Source: Taibaiella sp. (lineage in GTDB: Bacteria > Bacteroidota > Bacteroidia > Chitinophagales > Chitinophagaceae). From it: a stretch of DNA of 8,422 bases. Below, one piece after another: positions 1 to 5,966 of the stretch. The DNA is taken from positions 1-8,422 of the forward strand of contig JACFNS010000085.1 of NCBI GenBank assembly GCA_019454705.1, in the 5' to 3' direction. The position numbers and the translations under genes were made by a program. The notes under the pieces were generated by a model, which saw only the letters and a list, made by a program, of their open reading frames with translations, ran no database searches and had not been told where the DNA came from. Each line of letters begins with the position of its first letter. Position 1 is the stretch's first letter.

Positions 1-500
1 CCTACCTGAAAAACGATAAGGATATCGCACTGCTGAAAAGCTGTGTCTTTCATTATGAATTTGAATTCATACACCCCTTTGCAGATGGCAACGGCAGGAT
101 GGGCAGGCTGTGGCAGACCGTCATACTGATGAGGCAATACCCTATGTTTGAATACCTGCCCGTAGAAAGATTAGTAAAGGAGCGGCAAAAACAATATTAT
201 GAAGCCCTGAGCCTGTCAGACAAGCAGGGGGCATCTACACCGTTCATCGAGTTTATGCTGGAGGTAATAGCGGATGCACTGGATGAACTGCTGAAGACAC
301 AAAACAAAAGCCTGACTACCGCTGACAGGATTGAATTATACAAAGAGAAAGTAAAAAACAAGGACTTCAGCCGGAAAGACTATATGCTGAATTTTAAAGA
401 AATAAGCCAGGCCACAGCCAGCCGTGATTTGAAATGGGCGGTGGATGAAGGTATATTAGTACGTAGCGGGGATAAGCGAATGGCAAGGTATAGGTACTGA
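1..500 (+). CDS. Fic-domain protein (AMPylase/nucleotidyltransferase type), 5' truncated
   Basis: Partial gene entering from the left edge; the reading frame begins at base 3 and 165 codons are visible before TGA at 498-500. The Fic signature HPFADGNGR is encoded at 72-98 and is complete: the catalytic His, the acidic Asp and the GNGR phosphate-binding part are all present. Enzymes of this family usually move AMP from ATP to a Ser/Thr/Tyr of a target protein. The last 35 or so residues ([19 protein letters not shown], then a basic wing and ...RMARYRY) look like the recognition helix and wing of a winged-helix domain, as in the common Fic-wHTH proteins that may bind DNA or regulate themselves. 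An inhibitory (S/T)xxxE(G/N) helix is not visible; if present it lies upstream of the window, and the C-terminus has none. ATG 99 lies inside the Fic motif and is not the start. The target is unknown. Confidence 0.9.
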   Translation, partial: YLKNDKDIALLKSCVFHYEFEFIHPFADGNGRMGRLWQTVILMRQYPMFEYLPVERLVKERQKQYYEALSLSDKQGASTPFIEFMLEVIADALDELLKTQNKSLTTADRIELYKEKVKNKDFSRKDYMLNFKEISQATASRDLKWAVDEGILVRSGDKRMARYRY

Positions 501-566
501 TGATTATTACATAAAATACACCAATCGGGTAATGGGTGATAGAAAGGGCGTTTATAAGTAATGATA

Positions 567-607
567 TAAGCGAAGAGGCGGGGTGTCTTACCCTGCCTCT
601 TCGCTTA
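567..607. terminator. Long hairpin between convergent genes, probable bidirectional terminator
   Basis: The arms 567-584 and 590-607 pair over 18 bp (17 Watson-Crick pairs and one G.T) around a 5-base loop (585-589). The outer arms are TAAGCGAAGAGGC and its complement, and the inner part is GC-rich. It lies 66 bases after the Fic stop and 16 bases after the stop of the leftward peroxidase operon. There is no good T-run on either side, so rho-independent termination is likely but not certain; the hairpin could also protect mRNA 3' ends. Confidence 0.7.
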
Positions 608-623
608 ACAATATGGATTGCCG

Positions 624-1721
624 TTACTTAAACGGACTGGAGTAAGCGGGGTTAGTCGCCAAACTGTTATCAGTAAGTGTGTTTAAAAATGCTACGAGGT
701 CGGCTTTATCCTGTGCCGTTAATCTCAAACCTGTATTGGTAGTGGCAAGTAATGCAGGGTCCAGCGAGTTTGATTTTTTGATGCCATTATTGTAGTGATC
801 TACTACTTCTTCCAGCGTTTGGAACCTGCCATCGTGCATATATGGCGCAGTCAAAGCAATGTTTCTCAAGCTGGGTACTTTGAATTTTGCCTTGTCTGAA
901 GCTGATTTGGTTACTTCTTCCCTGCCAATGTCTGACTGCTGCCCATCAGCATCCAGGCCATTATTCATGTACCTGTTGTTGGTGAAGTTAAACCCGCCAT
1001 GGCAGTGTGCGCAGTCTGCGCCCGATTGGGCAGGCAAAAACTCGTTGTATTCTAAAAAGAACAACTGCCTCCCTCTTTCTTCACTGGCTGTCAGCTTCAC
1101 TTCTCCCGCCAGGTATTTATCATACCTTGATTGGTTGGAGACAATTGTATTCATAAACTGCTCCATGGCCAGCGATATTTTTTCAGACGTGATTTCATTA
1201 CTGCCAAAAGCACGGATGAACTGATTTTTATAAGACTCCGAAGACGATAATTTAGAAACCACATTTTCCAATGTTTCATTCATTTCCAACGGATCTTGTA
1301 TTGGTTTCAGCGATTGGTCACGCAGCAGGTGCGCCCTGCCGTCCCAAAAGAACTCATTGGTATGCCATGCTGTGTTGAAAACACTCATGGCTTGTCTTTT
1401 CCCTTTCTTCCCTTCCACGCCTATAGAAAAACGGGCAGTGTCTGTAAACCCATGCGACTGCAAGTGGCAGCTGGCGCAGGACTGGCTGCCATCTTTTGAC
1501 AACATGGTTTCGTGAAACAACATTCTGCCCAGAGCTACACCTTCTTTTGTAGGGGGATTGTCTTTGAAGTCGGGCATGGGGAAGGTGCCGGGATTGAAAT
1601 CGTATAAGGTACCATCGTATGTTACTGTATTTTGTGCAGCAGGCTCAGGGTCTTTCTTGCAATAGGCAAGAAATAACACGCTCAGTACCGTGCACAAAGC
1701 GAATGTGAATTTATTATTCAT
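624..1721 (-). CDS. Di-haem cytochrome c peroxidase/MauG-superfamily lipoprotein (paralogue 1)
   Basis: 365 aa, a normal length for bacterial di-haem peroxidases. Residues 1-20 are an export signal ending at Cys21. The site reads LAYC, with an unusual Tyr at -1, so lipidation is likely but not certain. Two c-type haem sites are visible: C82-A-S-C85-H86 and C237-A-H-C240-H241. Other family marks are FWDGRA (W126, the inter-haem Trp position), LEM with E146 (the catalytic Glu, 20 residues after the Trp as in MauG/CcpA), and PYMHDG with M295 as probable axial ligand of the high-potential haem. The family reduces H2O2 or, as in MauG and MbnH, oxidises residues of a partner protein. It overlaps the upstream paralogue by 8 nt and follows an MbnP-like gene, so a role in oxidising that protein is possible. 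The Met ligand is peroxidase-like (MauG has Tyr). Plain peroxide detoxification is the alternative. Confidence 0.92.
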   Translation of the reverse strand: MNNKFTFALCTVLSVLFLAYCKKDPEPAAQNTVTYDGTLYDFNPGTFPMPDFKDNPPTKEGVALGRMLFHETMLSKDGSQSCASCHLQSHGFTDTARFSIGVEGKKGKRQAMSVFNTAWHTNEFFWDGRAHLLRDQSLKPIQDPLEMNETLENVVSKLSSSESYKNQFIRAFGSNEITSEKISLAMEQFMNTIVSNQSRYDKYLAGEVKLTASEERGRQLFFLEYNEFLPAQSGADCAHCHGGFNFTNNRYMNNGLDADGQQSDIGREEVTKSASDKAKFKVPSLRNIALTAPYMHDGRFQTLEEVVDHYNNGIKKSNSLDPALLATTNTGLRLTAQDKADLVAFLNTLTDNSLATNPAYSSPFK

Positions 1722-2739
1722 TACTAAAATTTTTGTTGGTTATAAATTCCGCATCTGTAAGCGTGTACAAAAAGGCAACAAGGTCTTTTTGCTCCTGCAT
1801 GCTTAATTGTAAAGGACGCAGTTTAACACTCTTGTTTGGATGTGGTTTTCCACCTGAATTATAATGAGCAACTACATCTTCCAACGTCTTTACCGATCCG
1901 TCAAACATATAGGGAGCGGTAAGCCCTATGTTTCTGAGCGTTGGTACTTTGAACAAAGCCTTGTCAGATTCTTTACCGGTCAGGCGTTTACGGCCCGGGT
2001 CATTATATTCTATATACAGTCCGTTATTTTCAAAGCTGTAGTTGGTAAAGTTGAAACCTGAATGACAATCGCTGCAACCGGTGCGCATGCTGAAGAACAA
2101 GCGCATACCGCGTTGAGCTGCTTCGTCAAAGCCGCGTGTGTCGCCCCTGTTCATGTATTTGTCGTAGGCGCTGTTGCCGCTTACTAAAGTGCGCTCGTAA
2201 GTAGCAATAGCCCGTGTAATAACATAGGGGTCAGGCTCCCTGTCAAATATCTCACGGCTCATGTCAACGTATTGAGGTACATGCTTCATCCGCTCAGCTA
2301 TGTCAACGATATTGAAGTTCATTTCGTCGTGCTCCTGTATAGGTACCAGTATCTGCATTTCCAGGGTTGGTACGCCACCTTCCCGTGTAAAGTAAGGTTG
2401 GTACGCCACGTTAGTTAGCGTGGGGGAATTCCTCCTGCCTGTCAATGAACCTGCACCTAAACTTTTAGCCACGTTATCACTGAATCCCAATTCAGTTTTA
2501 TGACAGGAAGCACAACTGACTGTATAGTCTACCGACAACATCTTGTCATTGAACAACATTTTGCCCAGCTCCCATTTCCTGTAAGAAAACGGGTTTTCTT
2601 CCGGGAATGGTATCTCTGGAAAACCCGATGGGGCCTTCTGCAAAGCCAGCTCTGCAGGTAGTGTAATGCTGGCCTTTTCCTTGCAGGAACAGCAGGATAT
2701 AGCCACAATGACCGCAGCTGTTACAAGTTGGAACCTCAT
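1714..2739 (-). CDS. Di-haem cytochrome c peroxidase/MauG-superfamily lipoprotein (paralogue 2, divergent)
   Basis: 341 aa. The N-terminal signal is followed by AISCCSCKEK, giving a lipoprotein Cys at C16 or C19. Haem sites are C76-A-S-C79-H80 and C222-S-D-C225-H226; the second is followed by SGFNFTN, as in paralogue 1 (GGFNFTN). The catalytic Glu is probably E139 (HDEM), and M278 in PYMFDG is the probable axial Met. Two family positions differ. The FWDGRA block is replaced by PYFTREGG, so the inter-haem Trp aligns with R119 or T118, and the His after the axial Met is Phe279. Both CxxCH sites remain, so two haems are still expected. The start is 5 nt after the MbnP-like gene, and the end overlaps paralogue 1 by 8 nt (ATGAATAA). 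As I recall, the REGGVPTLE-type block occurs in other Bacteroidota members, so this is a subfamily, not a broken gene. It may be the MbnH equivalent, or it may relay electrons or modify a different residue; the sequence alone cannot decide. Confidence 0.9.
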   Translation of the reverse strand: MRFQLVTAAVIVAISCCSCKEKASITLPAELALQKAPSGFPEIPFPEENPFSYRKWELGKMLFNDKMLSVDYTVSCASCHKTELGFSDNVAKSLGAGSLTGRRNSPTLTNVAYQPYFTREGGVPTLEMQILVPIQEHDEMNFNIVDIAERMKHVPQYVDMSREIFDREPDPYVITRAIATYERTLVSGNSAYDKYMNRGDTRGFDEAAQRGMRLFFSMRTGCSDCHSGFNFTNYSFENNGLYIEYNDPGRKRLTGKESDKALFKVPTLRNIGLTAPYMFDGSVKTLEDVVAHYNSGGKPHPNKSVKLRPLQLSMQEQKDLVAFLYTLTDAEFITNKNFSNE

Positions 2740-2744
2740 GCTGA

Positions 2745-3719
2745 TTAGTACATAAGCAACTTATTAACAGCGCTGTATCCGTCGGCGAATTTTGTATGAA
2801 CAAAATACAAACCGGGTTTGCCCGGGGTTAATTGCACTGTCGAAGTTCCTTCAGCTTTGTTGGTAACAAGTATTGTTTTACCGCTGATGTCTGTAACAAT
2901 AATATCTGCCTTTGACGCTCCTTGTTCAAACCTCATAGTAGCAAGCCCGTTTGCTGATGGGTTAGGGTAAATAGAAAACATTGATTTGCTCTCATTCCTA
3001 TTTGCTATTGATACAGGGACGCCCGCAGAAAATACGTTGTCCCGGAAATTTGCCAGCAATTTAGCCTCATCAACACCGTCGCCGTGCGCTATCAGCCCCG
3101 ACGATACATTTATCCCCTTTATAGCCATCGTGTAATCTGCCTTGATGGCTATTACCAGTTTACCGTTTTTCATAACACCGGTTGCAGGCACGGTAGTTTC
3201 AAAATAATGCTGGTCGCCCAGGGCGTGTATTTCATAAGTCTGGTTCAGCGATGCACCCGATTTCCCTTCCATGGCCACAAACCTGTAGCCTGCTGTCCAG
3301 CCCCAATGCATTGAAGGCGATTTTGGCGCTAACGGGTGTCCCGTTGGATGCAACGATGGGTCTGCATGGTTCACCGGTGTATCAACGCCAATGTGAAATG
3401 AAATGGACTCTACATTGGTGATGTTAAATGAACCGAGGTCGTCTACTACTGCCTGTCCGCCATTTGCCAGTATATAGTGGTTGGGTACGGGTGTAATCAT
3501 CCCTCCATCATGCTTAATGCTGATTTTTGAAATGTAATATTCCAGGCGAGTTACGTTGAAATTGTTGCCCAGGTCATTTTGTGCTGCCTGGCTAAACGAG
3601 AAATTACCGCCGCCCAGTTGATGATTGACATGCAGTTGCACGGGAGTTTGAGCATGTGCAGTATTAAAGGTGAAACATGCTGCAAATAAAAACGCGAGTA
3701 TATTTTTATTGATAAACAT
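2745..3719 (-). CDS. MbnP-family copper-binding protein with type IX secretion C-terminal tail
   Basis: 324 aa from the ATG at 3719. This start puts a clean Sec signal first (MFINKNILAFLFAACF..., probable cleavage A23|Q24). An in-frame ATG at 3773 would add 18 residues ahead of the signal and is less likely. Residues about 25-235 are MbnP-like: EYYISKISI (60-68), FHIGVD (108-113), a His-rich loop (H118, H124, H128), then M137-H-W139-G-W141 with GYRF (144-147) and EG (151-152), and later H165, H171 and H212. In Methylosinus MbnP, the first Trp of the WxW motif becomes kynurenine through MbnH, and Cu(I) binding depends on it; W139 is the equivalent here. From YPNP (251-254) the last 75 or so residues are a type A sorting domain (DISGK, GLYFVHTKF), predicting type IX export to the surface or medium. 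The next two genes encode MbnH-superfamily enzymes. Copper binding is inferred from family, not proven for this protein. Confidence 0.85.
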   Translation of the reverse strand: MFINKNILAFLFAACFTFNTAHAQTPVQLHVNHQLGGGNFSFSQAAQNDLGNNFNVTRLEYYISKISIKHDGGMITPVPNHYILANGGQAVVDDLGSFNITNVESISFHIGVDTPVNHADPSLHPTGHPLAPKSPSMHWGWTAGYRFVAMEGKSGASLNQTYEIHALGDQHYFETTVPATGVMKNGKLVIAIKADYTMAIKGINVSSGLIAHGDGVDEAKLLANFRDNVFSAGVPVSIANRNESKSMFSIYPNPSANGLATMRFEQGASKADIIVTDISGKTILVTNKAEGTSTVQLTPGKPGLYFVHTKFADGYSAVNKLLMY

Positions 3720-3761
3720 AGTATCTGTTTTTGTTGATGAATAAATGTAAAAGAATATACA

Positions 3762-3777
3762 TGGCAATGACATGCCA
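3762..3777. promoter_or_regulatory. Inverted repeat upstream of the MbnP-like gene, possible operator
   Basis: TGGCA-N6-TGCCA lies in the 86-nt gap between the Cys-rich gene and the MbnP-like gene, 43-58 bases ahead of the latter's start. On the leftward strand a weak -7-like TACATTTA (3749-3742) follows it, without a convincing -33 TTG at the usual distance. The arms are only 5 bp, so chance is a real possibility. Confidence 0.25.
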
Positions 3778-3805
3778 AGTGTGCTACATGAAAAACAACA
3801 TAATA

Positions 3806-4189
3806 TCAGATACGGAACACACAGTAAAAAATATAAAGTGGTGGTGCGTGGAGCAGGGGCGGAGAATGGTCTGTGCGTAGTATGTCAGATATAACATAAA
3901 GAGGATTTTTCTGCAAAAAATAGTTAGCGTGCAGAATGGCTGTTTCCAGAGATTTGAACCAATGCAGTATTTTGCCGGTTTGCTGGTGGTCATCAACCGA
4001 GAGGGTTACCAGTTCATTGGAGCAACAGCCATCCTCTTCCATCTCGCCTTCGCAACACGACGGCTTTTCCTCAATGGTATTTACCGTGATATACTTAAAG
4101 CTTCCGCCGCAGTAGTGAAAGGAAAGAACACTACCCGAGAGCCCTGCCAGGTAGGCGACAATGAACAATATGATTACCAGGCGCTTCAA
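3806..4189 (-). CDS. Small Cys-rich exported protein, HYC_CC_PP type
   Basis: 127 aa. The start is a TTG (4189-4187). The frame is closed two codons upstream by TGA (4195-4193), and no ATG occurs before the hydrophobic segment, so TTG is the best choice. Residues 3-23 form a signal peptide or membrane anchor. Then come F-H25-Y26-C27-GG, the pairs C45-C46 and C55-C56 in an acidic stretch, and near the end HSPPLLHAPP (P110-P111, P116-P117). This order of HYC, CC and PP motifs is what defines the Bacteroidota HYC_CC_PP family, whose molecular function is not established as far as I know. Clustered Cys and His on an exported protein suggest binding of a soft metal such as Cu(I). It precedes an MbnP-like gene by 86 nt, which supports a copper-related role (inference). 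The family fit rests on motif order and size. Confidence 0.8.
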   Translation of the reverse strand: MKRLVIILFIVAYLAGLSGSVLSFHYCGGSFKYITVNTIEEKPSCCEGEMEEDGCCSNELVTLSVDDHQQTGKILHWFKSLETAILHANYFLQKNPLYVISDILRTDHSPPLLHAPPLYIFYCVFRI

Positions 4190-4208
4190 ATCTCAGCTAT
4201 TACCAGTT

Positions 4209-4216
4209 CAAATATA
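4209..4216 (-). promoter_or_regulatory. Bacteroidota -7 box (TATATTTG) ahead of the Cys-rich gene
   Basis: On the leftward strand TATATTTG fits the TAnnTTTG consensus exactly and ends 19 bases before the TTG start at 4189, which would give a leader of about 12 nt. No TTG element is found 19-21 bases further upstream, so the -33 part is weak or absent. The gap to the peptidase gene is 78 nt and AT-rich, as expected of a promoter. Confidence 0.4.
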
Positions 4217-4267
4217 TAAAAAATGAACCTGTTTTCATGTTTTTTGTGCAATAGAAAATATTCCCCC

Positions 4268-5206
4268 TCACCCCACTATCGCCACCACCGCTTTGTACAC
4301 CCTGTTTACTACCGAGCTCATGCGCAGGTAGTCCAGCGTTTCGGGTTTGTCATCTTCGGTATGGTAGTTTTTGTTTCGGTAGAATGCACCGTCAGTTATC
4401 ATAAGCGCCGGCCATTTGTACTGCCAGTAGTTGCGGTGGTCGCTGAAGTCAACGCCTGGTATCCACTTCGGCCCTTTGAATACTTTTACTTCTACGCCAC
4501 CTCCATTTTTAAACTTGCGGGTGAACAGACGTGAAAACCTTTTGTCAAATGTTTTGCGTACTACGGTTATATAATCGCCCCTGCTGCCGTAGAATAGTTT
4601 CATGATGCCGAGGGGATAGTGTTGCGAGCCTTTTTTATCATCGTAGTAGCCAATCATCTCCAGGCTCACCATGCCCACTACCGGCGTTTTATTGTTGAAC
4701 AATGCAGTGGCGTGTATCGAACTGCCCATGTCTTTGGTGCCGTAGTAAGGGGGTTCTTCCAGGCTGTAGGCTACCAGGTCCACACGCATCTCCCATTTAC
4801 TTTTATCTGTTTCTGCCAGCATGCGAGCCAGTTCCAGCAGTCCGGCTACGCCACTGGCATTATCATCAGCGCCGGGTTTCTCGCCCTGCACATCGTAGTG
4901 TGCGCCTATGATAACGCGTGGTGCATTGGGCGGGCCGAAGCTGGCATATACATTGTAATAGCGCACAGCATTTACCGTAAAGCCCTGCATGTATGCTTCC
5001 TTAGTTACTTCAGAAAATTCTTTGTGTATATAGGCTGCTGTACGGTTGAGCGCCACCGTGTCCCGGTAATTGCGGTAACCTTTCCCGGTTGTGAGCTTGA
5101 TAACATGCCTGCGCAGGGCTGCTTCGCTGGCTTCGGTAGCCGTGGTGGTTATGTGCAGGAGCATGAGTCCTGCAACAAGCAGGAAACGAAAGGGGCAGTA
5201 AAACAT
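4268..5206 (-). CDS. Exported M28-family zinc peptidase
   Basis: 312 aa. A short hydrophobic signal (residues about 5-20) leads into a mature protein that should act outside the cytoplasm. The co-catalytic zinc site of M28 is readable: AHYD (H103, D105), GADDNASG (bridging Asp at 114/115), SLEEPP (E150 as general base, E151 as ligand), SLEMIGYY (E183 at the Asp/Glu ligand position) and NYHTEDD (H282). DFSDHRNYW (253-261) is the usual loop near the site. Members are mostly aminopeptidases, but substrate cannot be told from sequence, and glutaminyl cyclases share the fold. It starts 27 nt after the DNA glycosylase stop on the same strand, so the two are probably co-transcribed. That pairing has no obvious functional logic. 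Confidence 0.9.
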   Translation of the reverse strand: MFYCPFRFLLVAGLMLLHITTTATEASEAALRRHVIKLTTGKGYRNYRDTVALNRTAAYIHKEFSEVTKEAYMQGFTVNAVRYYNVYASFGPPNAPRVIIGAHYDVQGEKPGADDNASGVAGLLELARMLAETDKSKWEMRVDLVAYSLEEPPYYGTKDMGSSIHATALFNNKTPVVGMVSLEMIGYYDDKKGSQHYPLGIMKLFYGSRGDYITVVRKTFDKRFSRLFTRKFKNGGGVEVKVFKGPKWIPGVDFSDHRNYWQYKWPALMITDGAFYRNKNYHTEDDKPETLDYLRMSSVVNRVYKAVVAIVG

Positions 5207-5233
5207 ATATAGTGTTCTTCTTAGTACCTATGT

Positions 5234-5851
5234 TCATGCGCCGTCCTTATGCCCCCACAGGTACAGGCATGCGTACGTGCGGTAGGGGCTCCACTTAGCT
5301 GAAATCTTCAGCGTCCGTTCCCTCAGTTGTTTTTTGTCGGTGGGGTCCAGTTTATAGAGTTGTATCATGGCTTGCTGTATGCCCAGGTCGTCCACGGCAA
5401 ACACATCTTCGCGCCCCAGGGCAAACATCAGTTGCATCTCCACCGTCCACCTGCCCACGCCTTTTATCGGCAGCAGGAAGTCCATCACTTCTTCGTTGCT
5501 CATTTTGTACAGCTTTTTATCGTCCATGCCATGTTCCAGCGCATAACGGGCTATGTTTTGTATATAGCTCACTTTAGCATTTGACAGGCCGATGGCACGT
5601 AGCTTTTCCGGCTTAGTATCCGCTACCTGCTGCGGTGTGGGTTCTTCTTTGTGATACAGGTCAAGGAAGCGGTGGTAAATAACCTTGGCTACTTTGGTAG
5701 ATAACTGCTGGCTCATGATGGATGCCATCAGGTGCAGGCATACGTTCTTGCGGCGCGCCACTTTCTTAGCGGGCTGTGTCTTGAGCAACGGTGCCAGTTT
5801 CCTGTCTTTCGACAGGTGCTCCAGGTAAATTGGTTCTTTTGTTGTTGCCAT
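5234..5851 (-). CDS. DNA-3-methyladenine glycosylase, HhH-GPD superfamily (AlkA/MAG-like)
   Basis: 205 aa, typical of the short members that lack the N-terminal domain of E. coli AlkA. It should remove alkylated purines such as 3-methyladenine, beginning base excision repair in the cytoplasm. The helix-hairpin-helix is L127-PIKGVGRWT (to T136), followed by FAVDDLGIQ with D155 as probable catalytic Asp. An upstream helix, SIMSQQLSTKVA (44-55), is the usual MAG/AlkA block before the hairpin. There is no C-terminal four-Cys iron-sulfur motif, which argues against the EndoIII/MutY branch. The ATG at 5851 faces gcvT across a 115-nt divergent region. Confidence 0.92.
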   Translation of the reverse strand: MATTKEPIYLEHLSKDRKLAPLLKTQPAKKVARRKNVCLHLMASIMSQQLSTKVAKVIYHRFLDLYHKEEPTPQQVADTKPEKLRAIGLSNAKVSYIQNIARYALEHGMDDKKLYKMSNEEVMDFLLPIKGVGRWTVEMQLMFALGREDVFAVDDLGIQQAMIQLYKLDPTDKKQLRERTLKISAKWSPYRTYACLYLWGHKDGA

Positions 5852-5858
5852 GAAAGGA

Positions 5859-5887
5859 TTAAGATAATAAAATCGTTATATAATCAA
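5859..5887 (-). promoter_or_regulatory. Weak promoter candidate for the DNA glycosylase
   Basis: Leftward strand: TTG (5887-5885), 18 bases, then TATCTTAA (5866-5859), which keeps most of TAnnTTTG but loses the final TG pair. It ends 7 bases before the ATG at 5851, leaving almost no leader. The region is very AT-rich, so a chance match is easy. Confidence 0.25.
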
Positions 5888-5939
5888 TAATATAATGCTG
5901 TGATGCAAAGCATTTACTGTTATTTCTCTGTGCAAATCT

Positions 5940-5947
5940 TATCTTTG
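5940..5947 (+). promoter_or_regulatory. Bacteroidota -7 box (TATCTTTG) of the gcvT promoter
   Basis: TATCTTTG matches TAnnTTTG exactly and is followed by CGCC. It ends 19 bases before the gcvT ATG at 5967. The -33 element about 20 bases upstream (around ACTG, 5916-5919) is poor. The leader would be only about 12 nt, so no glycine riboswitch can fit downstream of this start site. Confidence 0.6.
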
Positions 5948-5966
5948 CGCCCATTAATATGAAACT

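Larger units (their letters stand above)
624..4189 (-). other. Probable operon: HYC_CC_PP protein, MbnP-like protein, two di-haem peroxidases
   Basis: Four leftward genes are read in the order 4189-3806, 3719-2745, 2739-1714, 1721-624. Gaps are 86 nt, 5 nt and an 8-nt overlap, so the last three are almost certainly one transcript and translationally coupled. The first may share it or have a separate promoter, because the 86-nt gap is large enough for one. A -7 box lies before the first gene and a strong hairpin (567-607) follows the last. MbnP/MbnH pairs are known to act together in copper homeostasis. Membership of the Cys-rich first gene fits that theme but is inferred from position. Confidence 0.7.

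Noticed and set aside
1..500. Fic protein as the toxin of a toxin-antitoxin pair
   Set aside because: No antitoxin-like gene is visible downstream, the 5' half is missing, and the winged-helix tail fits ordinary Fic-wHTH proteins better.
3720..3773. Longer N-terminus for the MbnP-like protein from ATG 3773
   Set aside because: It adds 18 residues ahead of a clear Sec signal that starts with its own ATG at 3719; the longer form would bury the signal.
4619..5212. Rightward 197-codon frame opposite the M28 peptidase
   Set aside because: The M28 frame has all its metal-site motifs; the opposite frame shows no domain and is a shadow.
5852..5966. Glycine riboswitch ahead of gcvT
   Set aside because: The -7 box places the start site only about 12 bases before the ATG, and no conserved aptamer structure is visible in this AT-rich region; ATGCAAAGCAT (5903-5913) is only a short palindrome.
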